This document shows, one piece after another, positions 50,231-58,741 of a stretch of 64,000 nt of DNA (positions are counted from its first letter, which is position 1; each line of letters begins with the position of its first letter). Source of the stretch: Nocardioides nitrophenolicus (GTDB lineage Bacteria; Actinomycetota; Actinomycetes; Propionibacteriales; Nocardioidaceae); contig NZ_JAFBBY010000001.1 in assembly GCF_016907515.1 (NCBI RefSeq), forward strand, positions 2,108,001 to 2,172,000. Direction: 5' to 3'. Under the pieces are notes generated by a model that made no database searches, had not been told where the DNA came from, and worked only from the letters and a program-made list of their open reading frames with translations. Position numbers and translations under genes: made by a program.

Positions 50231-51400
50231 CTAGATCAGGGGTCCGGCGGAACCCGAGGGTGTCCCCCGGACCCCGAGCACCGCCCGCCCGATCCGCAGC
50301 AGCGCGTCCCGCTGCGCCGACTCCCCGAGCGGCAGCCGGAGCCGCATCGTGTTCACCACCGACTGCGCGGCCCGGACCAGCGCCTGCGCGTCGGAGCGCA
50401 CCAGCTCGGGCCGGCAGGCCACGAGCAGCACCACCCACTCGTCGCGGTAGTCCCGCTGCATCCGCCGGATCGGCGCCCGCTCGTCCTCGGGGACGTGGAC
50501 CAGCTCGGTGAACAGCGCGGCCAGCGCGTCACCCTGCGCGACGTTGATCCGCACCAGCGAGCCCAGGGCCTGCTCGAGGGCGACCGCCGGGTCGCTGGTG
50601 GCGGACAGGACGCCGGCCAACTCGAACTGCATCGCGTCCAGGCACCGGGTGATCACGTGCGTCAGCAGCGCCGACTTCCGCGGGAAGTGGTGGTAGAGCG
50701 TCGGCCCGGAGATCCCCGCCGCGGCGCCGATGTCGTCCATGCCGACGGCGTGGAAGCCGCGCTCCGCGAACAGGCGGACGGCGGCCGAGAGTGCCGCCTC
50801 CCGTCGGGACGCCGGCCGTAGGCCACCCCCGGCCGCGGACGGACGCAGCACGACGGCCCCCTCGGGCATCAGGTCCACCAGCGCCGCCACCGCGCTCGCG
50901 GCGGCCACCATCAGCCGGCGCGCCCGGTCCCGGTCCACCCGCGCCCGCTCGAACGCCCAGCCGGTCATGAGCACCGAGTGCGCCGCCCAGGCCGGAGCCT
51001 CGGCTCCGGTCGCGCGCCGCAGCGGCTCCAGCGCGGCGAGATAGCGCGCCTCCAGCGCGGCCGCGCGGTCCGGCTCGAGGAAGACCTGCCCGCGCTGCCA
51101 CACGCTGCCGGCCCGGCCCGGACGCAGCATCAGCTCCGCGGCCGTGTCGAGCATCCCCGTCAGGTCGGTGGCGCCGCCGTACGCCTCCTCGAGGAGCTCG
51201 ATCTCCTGCTCGACCGCAGCCGCCAGCAGACCGGTCTTGCCGCTGAAGTGCCGGTACAGCGCGGAGGCCGAGACGCCGACCTCGGCCGCGATGTCGGCGA
51301 CCGACACGTCGTGGAAGCCGGCGCGCTCGAACTGTCGTGCGGCCGCCGCGACGATCAGCTGCTTGCGATTGCGCGGACGGCGCTGGACGGCCTCGGACAT
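50231..51400 (-). CDS. Tandem TetR regulator (two TetR units in one chain)
   Basis: A 389-residue protein with two complete TetR units. HTH 1 is at about residues 11-60 (RKQLIVAAAARQFERAGFHD, then IAAEVGVSASALYRHFSGKT), and HTH 2 at about 200-250 (REAALSAAVRLFAERGFHAV, IGAAAGISGPTLYHHFPRKS). Each is followed by a helical effector part, the first shorter. Such doubled TetR proteins occur in Nocardioides- and mycobacteria-type genomes and probably bind as a pseudo-dimer. The ATG overlaps the patatin stop (TGATG). Gene order makes it part of an operon that includes a patatin lipase and continues into recCBD. Confidence 0.85.
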   Translation of the reverse strand: MSEAVQRRPRNRKQLIVAAAARQFERAGFHDVSVADIAAEVGVSASALYRHFSGKTGLLAAAVEQEIELLEEAYGGATDLTGMLDTAAELMLRPGRAGSVWQRGQVFLEPDRAAALEARYLAALEPLRRATGAEAPAWAAHSVLMTGWAFERARVDRDRARRLMVAAASAVAALVDLMPEGAVVLRPSAAGGGLRPASRREAALSAAVRLFAERGFHAVGMDDIGAAAGISGPTLYHHFPRKSALLTHVITRCLDAMQFELAGVLSATSDPAVALEQALGSLVRINVAQGDALAALFTELVHVPEDERAPIRRMQRDYRDEWVVLLVACRPELVRSDAQALVRAAQSVVNTMRLRLPLGESAQRDALLRIGRAVLGVRGTPSGSAGPLI

Positions 51401-52341
51401 CAGTCCGGAAGCCCGTCGAGGTAGTCGGCCATCGCCAGCCGCCCCCGCTCGATGGCGTCGTCGATGGCCGACAGGTCGGCGCTGAGCCGGGACACGTCCG
51501 GCGAACCGAGCGGCGGGCGCACCTCCACCAGCGTGGGTACGTCGGCCAGGGTGCCGGCCGCGAGGCGCAGGTCGTCGGCGGCGTAGGACCGGAATCGGGC
51601 GACGTGGGCGGCGCCCGCGGCCCGCCCGTGCCGCAGGAAGTACGGCGCCAGCAGCATCCGCTCCAGCCGCGACGGCGGGACCGCCCGCTGGTCGGCGCGG
51701 CGGGTGCGCAGCACCAGCACGTGGGTCGCGCCCTGGGCCAGGGCGGTGCGGTAGGGCACGCCCTCCGACAGCCCGCCGTCGACATATCTCCGCTCGCCGA
51801 CGCGCACCGGCCGGCCGGCGAGCAGCGGGATGCAGGAGCTGGCGCGCAGGGCGGTCTGGGCGGTGAGCCGGTCCACGACGTACGGCGCCAGGTCGGCCTC
51901 CTTGCCCGTGGCGGCGTCGGTCGCGATCGGGTGGAAGCGGATCGGGTTGGCGACGATCGCGTCGAAGTCCATCGGGGTGATCGACTCGTAGACGTGGTGG
52001 ACCAGCCGCCGCAGGTCGACGACCGGGCCGCCGCGGAGCACCCGCCGTGGGTCGGTCACCCGCGCGGCCTGGACCTCGGGCCAGGCCCAGCTGCGCAGCC
52101 AGCGCTGCGCCTCGCCGGTCAGCAGCCAGGCGCCGTTGAGCGCGCCGCCGGAGGTGCCGTAGACGTCGTCGAAGCAGTCGGTCAGCCCGGCCTCGTCGAT
52201 GGCGAGCGCCATGCCCGCGGAGTACGCCGCCCGGCTGCCGCCGCCCTCGATGGCCAGCGCGATCCGGTGCTCGTCGGTGCGCTGCCCGGGCCGGCTGCCG
52301 GACGCGCGCCGCGCGGCCAGGGCGTCGAGCAGGGTGGTCAC
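51400..52341 (-). CDS. Patatin-like phospholipase
   Basis: A 313-residue patatin-fold lipid acyl hydrolase. The oxyanion motif is IALAIEGGGSRAAYSAGMAL (residues 27-46), the nucleophile elbow is DVYGTSGGALNGAWLL (Ser64) and the catalytic Asp is in RRYVDGGLSEGVPY (Asp188), so the dyad is intact. No signal peptide, so it is cytoplasmic or membrane-associated. The GTG start at 52341 shares GTGA with the acetyltransferase stop. Bacterial patatins occur in lipid turnover and as CBASS effectors, but no CD-NTase gene is found here. Confidence 0.88.
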   Translation of the reverse strand: MTTLLDALAARRASGSRPGQRTDEHRIALAIEGGGSRAAYSAGMALAIDEAGLTDCFDDVYGTSGGALNGAWLLTGEAQRWLRSWAWPEVQAARVTDPRRVLRGGPVVDLRRLVHHVYESITPMDFDAIVANPIRFHPIATDAATGKEADLAPYVVDRLTAQTALRASSCIPLLAGRPVRVGERRYVDGGLSEGVPYRTALAQGATHVLVLRTRRADQRAVPPSRLERMLLAPYFLRHGRAAGAAHVARFRSYAADDLRLAAGTLADVPTLVEVRPPLGSPDVSRLSADLSAIDDAIERGRLAMADYLDGLPD

Positions 52342-52922
52342 TCGGGGAGCTCTCTCACCACCCGGGCCGGGTTGCCGACCGCCAGCACGCCGGCGGGCAG
52401 GTCACGGGTCACGACCGAGCCGGCGCCGACGACCGTGTTCGCGCCGATGGTGACGCCGGGGCAGACGATCACGCCACCCCCGAGCCAGGCGTTGTCGCCG
52501 ATCGTGATCGGCGCGGCGTTCTCCCACTTGGCGCGGCGGGCCCCGGCCTCAAGCGGGTGGAGCGGGGTCAGCAGCTGCACGTTGGGCCCGATCTGCACGT
52601 CGTCGCCGATCGTGATGTCGACGACGTCGAGGGCGACCAGGCCGAAGTTGACGAAGGTCCCCGACCCGATCCGGACCTGGGATCCGTAGTCGACACGCAG
52701 CGGTGGGCGGATCGCGGTGTCCTCGCCGATCGAGCCGAGCAGCTCGCGCAGGATCTCGGTACGACGCGCGCGCTCGTCGACGCCCGTCGCGTTGTAGGCG
52801 TCGGTGAGCTCCTGGGCACGGACGTGGTCCGCGATCAGCTCGGGGTCGTCGGCGAGGTAGAGGTCGCCGGCGAGCATCCGCTCGCGCATGGTGCGGCCGT
52901 CGGGCTCGGTGGGTCCGGTCAT
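52338..52922 (-). CDS. Sugar O-acetyltransferase (maltose/galactoside acetyltransferase type)
   Basis: A 194-residue left-handed parallel beta-helix acetyltransferase. The N-terminal helical part with MRERMLAGDLYLADDPELIA and the hexapeptide turns (VRIGSGTFVNFGLVALDVVD, ITIGDDVQIGPNVQLLTPLH, TIGDNAWLGGGVIVCPGVTI, GANTVVGAGSVVTRDLPAGV) match Maa/LacA; His in LLTPLHPLEA is the catalytic residue. ATG 52922 is chosen because the upstream frame is antisense noise; a GTG/ATG at MRERM is possible. It is the first gene of the run to the patatin, tandem TetR and recCBD genes. Confidence 0.88.
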   Translation of the reverse strand: MTGPTEPDGRTMRERMLAGDLYLADDPELIADHVRAQELTDAYNATGVDERARRTEILRELLGSIGEDTAIRPPLRVDYGSQVRIGSGTFVNFGLVALDVVDITIGDDVQIGPNVQLLTPLHPLEAGARRAKWENAAPITIGDNAWLGGGVIVCPGVTIGANTVVGAGSVVTRDLPAGVLAVGNPARVVRELPE

Positions 52923-53048
52923 GGCCCCAGCCTGCCCGATGGCCCGGCGGTTCGGGGACCACGGCCTCTCGATGCCGGGCCGCCCGCGTCGGGAGGCTCG
53001 CCGCGAACCGTCCGCGACCCGACGCGGATCGAGCCGACGAGGAGAGCC

Positions 53049-53567
53049 ATGTCCATCACCCCTGCCCGCCCCGCGGCCGTCGCCGCGGTCGCCGCGGTCC
53101 TCGCCGTCCTCGCCCTCACGGCCTGTGGCAGCGACGGCTCGTCGAGCGCGACGAGCGGCTCCGCCGACGACGCGGTCAGCGAGGCGGCCGAGGATCTGGC
53201 CGACGCCCAGACGGACTCGGGCGTGCCCGAGGAGTGCGGCACGGCGTTCCCGGCGGCATGGGGCGAGCCCGACCTCGCCGACGCCGTCCTGCCCGCCGGC
53301 TGGCCGGAGCCGCCCGACGGCGCGGTGCTGTGCGCGGTGTCCGGCGGCGACGGGCGCGTGCAGACCGTCGACTACGCGACCGAGCAGGCTGCCGCCGGGG
53401 TGCTCGACCACTACGAGGACGCGCTGCGCGAGGCCGACGGCTACGACCTGCAGCGGGAGCAGCCACCCGGCCTCGGCCACGAGCTCGTCAGCGGGTCGGT
53501 CGGCCGGACCGGTTTCCAGGTGGACCCCCGCGAGGGTGGCTTCCGCCTCGCCTTCGACGGCTCCTGA
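53049..53567 (+). CDS. Small lipoprotein
   Basis: A 172-residue lipoprotein with signal peptide and lipobox LTAC (Cys26); the start has GAGGAGAG as ribosome binding site. After a Ser/Asp-rich tether comes a compact domain containing VPEECGTAFPAAWGEPDLAD, AVLPAGWPEPPDGAVLCAVS (two Cys that may pair) and DYATEQAAAGVLDHYEDALR. It resembles small actinobacterial lipoproteins of unknown function. It is encoded 73 bp upstream of the sensor kinase in the same direction and might be a sensing partner, which is only an inference. Confidence 0.75.
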   Translation: MSITPARPAAVAAVAAVLAVLALTACGSDGSSSATSGSADDAVSEAAEDLADAQTDSGVPEECGTAFPAAWGEPDLADAVLPAGWPEPPDGAVLCAVSGGDGRVQTVDYATEQAAAGVLDHYEDALREADGYDLQREQPPGLGHELVSGSVGRTGFQVDPREGGFRLAFDGS

Positions 53568-53640
53568 GCGGGGACGGCCCGGCCGGACGAGGACCGCGTT
53601 CCCTGCTCGCCGGGCCGCCGGATCCAGCACAATGCCGGGT

Positions 53641-55689
53641 ATGGACGCGCAGGACGGGGGCCGCACCGCCCCCGCCGGGCGGGACCACCTCGCCGTGGGG
53701 ATCGTCGTCCTCACCTGGGGTCTCGCCCTCGGCGCGGTCGTCGCGACCCTCGCTGCGGGACAGCCGTTCGACGAGGTTCCGTGGTACGCCGAGCGCAGCT
53801 ACTTCGTGCTCTACCTCCTCGTCGCGCTCACCACGGGACCGACCGCGGCCGTGATCGTGCGGCGTGGCCCGCACCCGGCCGGCCTGCTCACGGCGCTGAT
53901 CGGGACCGGGTTCGCGGCGTCGGCGGCCGCGCTGGCCTGGAGCTTCCTGGCGTGGTCGCACCCCGGCCTGCCCGGCGCCGGGTTCGCGGTGCACGCGTCG
54001 GGCTGGCTCTCCGCGCCCGGCGGCTTCCTCGCGATCACGGTGCTGCCGTGGCTGCTGCGGCCGGACCGGCTGACGCCGGCACGGCGGGCGCTGGCCGCGA
54101 CCGGCGCGGCCGCCACACTGCTCATCACGCTGCTGAGCGCGACCGGCCAACAGCCGGAGGCCCCGGCGAACCCGCTCTCCCTCGACGGCACCGCGGTGGG
54201 CGCGGCGTCGCCGCACCTGGTCTGGCCCTGCCTGTGGGTCTGCGCCGCGGTCGGCCTGCTGGCCGTGGGCGACGTGGTGCGGCAGTGGCGGCGGGAGCCG
54301 AGCGACAGCGCCCGGGCCTACGGCGTGCTCGCCTCGGCGGTCACCTTGATGTTCGCCGGGATGACGATGCTGCAGTTCTGGCCGACCGACGCCGGCCGCG
54401 CGGCCGTGCAGCCGCTGGGCATCCCCGTGCTCGCGGTCGCCCAGGTGCTGCTGTGCCTGTCGGTGGTGGTCGTCGTCCTGCGCACCTGGGACGGCGGCCC
54501 GGACATCGTCGTGCCCCGACTCGCCGTCTGGGCCCTGCTGTCCTCGGTGGTCGCCCTGCTCTACGTCAGCGCGGTCGGCCTGGCGATCCGGCTGCTGCCG
54601 ATGAACGACGACGCCGTGCGGACCCTGGTCGTCGCCGGCCTGGCCCTCGTCATCCACCCGCTGCGCCAATGGCTGCAGGGCCGGGTCGACCGGCTCGTCC
54701 ACGGCGCCGCCGCCGACCCGGTCCGGCTCCTCGGCCAGCTCGGCCGACAGGTGCGGGGCGAGGACCGCCGCGACGTGCTGCCGGCGCTGGTCGAGAGCGT
54801 GCGCGACGGACTGCGGTTGGGCCGGCTCGAGATCGTCTCGGTGGCCGAGCCGCGGGTGAGGGTGCACAGCGGCGCGGCCCGCGCGCAGACGCTGCCCGAG
54901 CACCGGGCCGACCTCCGGCTGGTGGTCGACGACCGTCACGTCGGTGACCTGACCGCCCTGGCGGCTCCGGGGCAGCGTCTCGACGCCCGAACCCGGAAGG
55001 TGCTGAGGTCGCTGTCGGACGTCCTCGCCCTCGGCCTGGACCTCGCCCAGTCGCAGCTGCGCCTGCAGGCCGCCTCGGAGCGGCTCGGCGAGGTGCGCCA
55101 CGAGGAGCGGCGGATGCTGCGCCGCGAGCTGCACGACAGCCTCGGCCCGGCGCTGGCCGGGGTCGGGCTCGGCCTCGCCGCCGCCCAGCGCCGGCTGCGC
55201 CACGACCCACCGGGGGCGTCGGTGCTGCTGGACGAGATGCGCGCCGAGCTGACCCGGCGTACCGACGACATCCGGATGCTGGCGCGCTCGCTGCTGCCCG
55301 TCCAGCTCGACGACGGCGACCTCGCCGCCGCCCTCGACGTCCTCGCCACCCGGTTCCGTGGGGCCGGCCTCGACGTGCGGACGTACGTCGACCCGGCAGC
55401 CACGCTCGACACCAGGCGCCAGATCGCGGTCTACCACGTCGCCACGGAGGCGCTGATGAATGCCTACCGGCACGCCCAGGCCGGCGCGGTCGACCTGGCC
55501 GTGACGGCCGCTCCCGGCGGCGGTGTCGTGCTCGACGTCGCCGACGACGGCCGCGGCGTCGGGGAGGCTCCCCGGACCGGGGTCGGTCTGTCGTCGATGC
55601 GGGAGCGTGCCGACGAGCTCGGCGGCAGCGTCGTGGTCGAGCCGCGGCCCGACGCCCCAGGAACCCGCGTGAGGATGGTGCTGCCATGA
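53641..55689 (+). CDS. Sensor histidine kinase, NarL-type (HisKA_3)
   Basis: A 682-residue membrane sensor. About eight hydrophobic segments cover residues 15-350 (for example VGIVVLTWGLALGAVVATLA, GVLASAVTLMFAGMTMLQFW). A GAF-like linker region leads to the HisKA_3 phosphoacceptor RRELHDSLGPALAGVGLGLA (His498) and an ATPase domain with VATEALMNAYRHAQAGAVDL, DVADDGRGVGEAP and VGLSSMRERADELGGSVVVE. An ATG at 53632 is also in frame. The stop overlaps the start of the response regulator (ATGA). The signal is unknown; the multi-spanning sensor points to a membrane or small hydrophobic cue. Confidence 0.88.
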   Translation: MDAQDGGRTAPAGRDHLAVGIVVLTWGLALGAVVATLAAGQPFDEVPWYAERSYFVLYLLVALTTGPTAAVIVRRGPHPAGLLTALIGTGFAASAAALAWSFLAWSHPGLPGAGFAVHASGWLSAPGGFLAITVLPWLLRPDRLTPARRALAATGAAATLLITLLSATGQQPEAPANPLSLDGTAVGAASPHLVWPCLWVCAAVGLLAVGDVVRQWRREPSDSARAYGVLASAVTLMFAGMTMLQFWPTDAGRAAVQPLGIPVLAVAQVLLCLSVVVVVLRTWDGGPDIVVPRLAVWALLSSVVALLYVSAVGLAIRLLPMNDDAVRTLVVAGLALVIHPLRQWLQGRVDRLVHGAAADPVRLLGQLGRQVRGEDRRDVLPALVESVRDGLRLGRLEIVSVAEPRVRVHSGAARAQTLPEHRADLRLVVDDRHVGDLTALAAPGQRLDARTRKVLRSLSDVLALGLDLAQSQLRLQAASERLGEVRHEERRMLRRELHDSLGPALAGVGLGLAAAQRRLRHDPPGASVLLDEMRAELTRRTDDIRMLARSLLPVQLDDGDLAAALDVLATRFRGAGLDVRTYVDPAATLDTRRQIAVYHVATEALMNAYRHAQAGAVDLAVTAAPGGGVVLDVADDGRGVGEAPRTGVGLSSMRERADELGGSVVVEPRPDAPGTRVRMVLP

Positions 55690-56372
55690 GTCCGGTCGAG
55701 ACGTCCAGGATCCGGGTCGTCGTCGTCGACGACCATCCGGTGTTCCGGATCGGGCTCTCCTCACTGCTCGAGGAGACCGGCTTCGACGTCGTCGGCCAGG
55801 CCGCCTCCGAGGAGGAGGCGGTGGCCGTGGTGGACGAGAGCGCCCCCGACGTGGTCCTGATGGATCTCGACCTCGGTGCGGGCTCGGGCGCCACCGCCAC
55901 TCGCGAGATCCTGCGTCGGCGGCCCGGCACCGGCGTCCTGGTGATCACCATGTTCGGCGACGACGAGGCACTGTTCGGGGCGCTGCGTGCCGGAGCCCGT
56001 GGCTACCTGGTGAAGGGCGCGGAGCCGGAGGAGATCGAGGGCGCGGTGCGCGCGATCGCCGGCGGCGCCGTGATGCTCGGCCCTCAGGTGGCGGGCCGGG
56101 CGGTCGACTTCCTGACGGGCGCGCGCAGCGCCCGCGGCGGGGTCTTCGCCGAGCTCACCGAGCGCGAGCGGGACGTGCTGGAGCTCGTGGCGCGCGGCCA
56201 CGACAACGCCACCATCGCGCGGATGCTGGTGCTCACGACCAAGACGGTGCGCAACTACGTGTACGCGATCTTCACCAAGCTCGACGTGGGCGACCGTGCC
56301 GCGCTCGTGGTCAAGGCGCGGGAGGCGGGCGTCGGCGTGAGCCGGCCCGAGGAGGGCGGCCCGGCGTACTGA
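55686..56372 (+). CDS. NarL/LuxR-type response regulator
   Basis: A 228-residue response regulator. Receiver domain: RVVVVDDHPVFRIGLSSLLE, phosphoacceptor Asp60 in VVLMDLDLGAGSG, and MFGDDEALFGALRAGARGYL VKGA. LuxR-type HTH at the end: LTERERDVLELVARGHDNAT, IARMLVLTTKTVRNYVYAIF. Translation is coupled to the kinase. The regulated genes are not known, but two same-strand genes for a membrane protein and an exported Ig-like protein follow. Confidence 0.93.
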   Translation: MSPVETSRIRVVVVDDHPVFRIGLSSLLEETGFDVVGQAASEEEAVAVVDESAPDVVLMDLDLGAGSGATATREILRRRPGTGVLVITMFGDDEALFGALRAGARGYLVKGAEPEEIEGAVRAIAGGAVMLGPQVAGRAVDFLTGARSARGGVFAELTERERDVLELVARGHDNATIARMLVLTTKTVRNYVYAIFTKLDVGDRAALVVKAREAGVGVSRPEEGGPAY

Positions 56373-56421
56373 GGACGCCTGCACCTGCCGGCCGGGCTGC
56401 CCTGGAGCCGAGGGTGGAGGC

Positions 56422-56442
56422 ACCGCCGTAGAGCACGGCGGT
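56422..56442 (+). terminator. 8-bp stem hairpin after the response regulator
   Basis: ACCGCCGT (56422-56429) pairs with ACGGCGGT (56435-56442) around a 5-nt AGAGC loop, 50 bp past the regulator stop. No U-tract; termination is inferred. Confidence 0.4.
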
Positions 56443-56480
56443 CGGCGCCCACGCGCCGCTCCCGAGAGAGTCGAGTCCCC

Positions 56481-57188
56481 ATGTCACTCGTCACCGATCC
56501 ACGGGAGGCTCCCGTGCCCGTGGACACCTCCCGCTTCCGTGCCTGGCCCCTGTGGCTGAGCGGCGCCGGCCTGCTCGGCATGGTCGGCACCCTGTTCACC
56601 GACCAGCGTCCGACCGGGGAGCAGCAGTCCTCGGACTACACCGTCTCCGTCGCGGACATGCCCGGGCTCGACCACCTGCCCTTCCGCGTCGGCGGCTTCG
56701 CCGGCTTCGTCTGCGTGGCGGCGCTGCTCGTCTTCGCGGCCGTCTGGCGCCGCCAGGTCAGCCAGCGCTACGACTGGTCGATCGGTGCCTCGGTCGTGAC
56801 CTACGGCGCGGTGGCCGCCGCCGGCACGTTCACCCTGGCGTACGGCTGGAAGGGCGCGCTCGGGAACTACCTGCACGGCGCGATCGAGGAGGGCACCTAC
56901 GACGACGCCGGTCTCTACACCTACTACGTGATGAACGACTTCAGCCCGTTCATCGCCGCCCTCCCGCTCGCGGTCGCGCTCGGCGGGATCGCGTGGATGG
57001 GCCTGCGGGAGGGCCTGGTCACCCGGGGGCCCGCCATCCTCGCCGGCCTGATCTGCCTGCTCGCGTTCGGTGCTGTCGCCGCGACCGGCGTCCCCGGCCT
57101 GCCCTTCGTCGCCCTGCCGGGCGTCGTGCTCGTCGGGCTCTGGCTCTCGCTGAGCCGGAGCCGCGTGGTCAAGGAGGACCTGTCGTGA
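56481..57188 (+). CDS. Six-helix membrane protein of unknown function
   Basis: A 235-residue integral membrane protein with about six hydrophobic segments: WLSGAGLLGMVGTLF, FAGFVCVAALLVFAAVW, ASVVTYGAVAAAGTFTLAYG, FIAALPLAVALGGIAWMGL, ILAGLICLLAFGAVAATGV and FVALPGVVLVGLWLSLSR. The loop between segments 3 and 4 is long and contains several Tyr (EEGTYDDAGLYTYYVMNDFS). No known family was identified. The stop shares GTGA with the following gene, so the two are translated together and probably function together at the cell surface. Confidence 0.7.
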   Translation: MSLVTDPREAPVPVDTSRFRAWPLWLSGAGLLGMVGTLFTDQRPTGEQQSSDYTVSVADMPGLDHLPFRVGGFAGFVCVAALLVFAAVWRRQVSQRYDWSIGASVVTYGAVAAAGTFTLAYGWKGALGNYLHGAIEEGTYDDAGLYTYYVMNDFSPFIAALPLAVALGGIAWMGLREGLVTRGPAILAGLICLLAFGAVAATGVPGLPFVALPGVVLVGLWLSLSRSRVVKEDLS

Positions 57189-58681
57189 GGAGGGGCCGCA
57201 CGATCGGGCTGCTGACCGCGGCCGTCGTCCTCGTCGCGTCGCCGGCGACGGCTCAGCCGGGCGACCCGGGGGACCCGCCTCCCCCGACCGGGCCGATCGA
57301 CCGGACGCCGCCGACGATCCACATCGACTACCCGACCGGCGGGGTCGACGGCTGGTTCTCCGGCCCCCGCAGCGTGCCGGTCCTCGTCAGCGACCAGGGC
57401 ACGGGAGGCGGCGCCAGCTCCGGGGTGGCCCAGGTCGGCTACACGATGACCGGCGCCACCGAGCTGGAGGAGACCTTCGAGGGCCACCGGGGGAGCATCC
57501 CGGTCAGCAACGAGGGCTCGACCCAGATCGACATCGTCGCCGTCGACGGCAACGGCAACCGGGCCACCGCGCGGATCTGGGTCGGCGTCGACCGGGTGGC
57601 CCCCACCATCGCGTTCGCCCCCCACCTGCGCCAGGGCATCGAGTTCGCGCTCGGCCAGCGGGTGCTCAGCGGCTTCAGCTGCTGGGACGGCCACTCCGGG
57701 GTGGCCACCTGCAACGGCAGCGTCGCCGACGGCGCACCGCTGAACACCAGCACGCCCGGCACCCGCACGCTCGTCGTCACGACCACCGACCCGGTGGGCA
57801 ACGCCCGCCAGGCGAACCTGACCTACCACGTCCGCAGGGGCACGTTCACCGTCCAGCAGCCGCCCACGGTCCGGGGCGCACCCCGGGTGGGCGAGACGCT
57901 GACGGCGACGCCGGCGACCTTCGCCCCGACGCCGGCGCGGGTCGAGCACCGGTGGTACCGCGACGGCTACGAGCTGACCGGGTTCCACGAGGCCACCTAC
58001 ACCGTGCACCCGCAGGATGCGGGCAGCACGATCCACTACGCGTCGATCCCGGTCCTCGCCGACCACGACGGCGTCGCCGCGACGTCGAGTCCGGTCACGA
58101 TCCTGAAGTCGCTCGATGCCGACGGACCCGTGCGGATCACCGGCGACGCGAAGGTCGGCGGCACGCTCACCGCCCACGCGCCCGGTCTGAGCGAGCGCAT
58201 GGTCGAGACCCTGGGCCCGCGGCTGGCCGCGGGCGACGTGGTGACCTACCAGTGGCTGCGCGACGGCCAGCCGATCGCGGGCGCCGCGGAGGCGACCTAC
58301 CGCCCGGGTGCCGCGGACGCCGGCCGGTCGCTGAGCGTGCGGCTGACGGTCGAGCGCCCGCTGTTCGAGCCGCTGGCCCTGCACAGCGCCGGCACCGCCC
58401 CCGTGGCGAGGGCCAGTGCGCAGGTCTCGGCCCGCATCGTGGCGAAGGGCCGGGGCAAGGTCAAGGTCAGGGTCACGGTGGGCGCTCCGGTGCCCGCCGA
58501 CGGCAGCGTCGTCGTACGGCGCGGCAAGAAGGTCGTCGGCGCGGCGGTCGTCGTGAACGGCCGGGCGACCGTGACGGTGAAACGGCTCCCCCGCGGCAGG
58601 AAGGTCCGTCTGGTTGTCGCCTACCAGGGCTCGACGGCCGTCGACGCCGCCGCCGTCACGGCCCGGGCGAAGGCCCGCTGA
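57185..58681 (+). CDS. Exported multi-domain Ig-like protein
   Basis: A 498-residue protein whose GTG start overlaps the previous stop (GTGA). A signal peptide (RRGRTIGLLTAAVVLVASPA, TAQP) leads to a Pro-rich linker and then Ig-like/HYR-like domains (PPTIHIDYPTGGVDGWFSGP; FSCWDGHSGVATCNGS). Two tandem beta-sandwich repeats share RVEHRWYRDGYELTGFHEAT and VTYQWLRDGQPIAGAAEATY, both followed by Y-x-P/H-x-x-x-DAG. The C-terminal 90 residues are basic (KGRGKVKVRVTV, RRGKKVVGAA). This looks like a cell-wall or matrix protein; no sortase motif is present. Confidence 0.75.
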   Translation: MRRGRTIGLLTAAVVLVASPATAQPGDPGDPPPPTGPIDRTPPTIHIDYPTGGVDGWFSGPRSVPVLVSDQGTGGGASSGVAQVGYTMTGATELEETFEGHRGSIPVSNEGSTQIDIVAVDGNGNRATARIWVGVDRVAPTIAFAPHLRQGIEFALGQRVLSGFSCWDGHSGVATCNGSVADGAPLNTSTPGTRTLVVTTTDPVGNARQANLTYHVRRGTFTVQQPPTVRGAPRVGETLTATPATFAPTPARVEHRWYRDGYELTGFHEATYTVHPQDAGSTIHYASIPVLADHDGVAATSSPVTILKSLDADGPVRITGDAKVGGTLTAHAPGLSERMVETLGPRLAAGDVVTYQWLRDGQPIAGAAEATYRPGAADAGRSLSVRLTVERPLFEPLALHSAGTAPVARASAQVSARIVAKGRGKVKVRVTVGAPVPADGSVVVRRGKKVVGAAVVVNGRATVTVKRLPRGRKVRLVVAYQGSTAVDAAAVTARAKAR

Positions 58682-58699
58682 CCGACCGGAGCGGGAGCG

Positions 58700-58727
58700 C
58701 GGGGTGGCGCCGACGGGTGCCACCCCG
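58700..58727. terminator. 9-bp stem hairpin between convergent genes
   Basis: CGGGGTGGC (58700-58708) pairs with GCCACCCCG (58719-58727) over a 10-nt loop in the 60-bp gap between the Ig-like protein and the PGPGW protein genes. It can act in both directions; TTC follows on the plus strand. Confidence 0.55.
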
Positions 58728-58741
58728 TTCCGGCCGCGGCG

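Noticed and set aside
51400..52341. Patatin gene as a CBASS effector
   Set aside because: CBASS needs a CD-NTase; the only cyclase in the window (61456) is a membrane class III enzyme 9 kb away with typical signalling architecture, and no other CBASS gene is adjacent.
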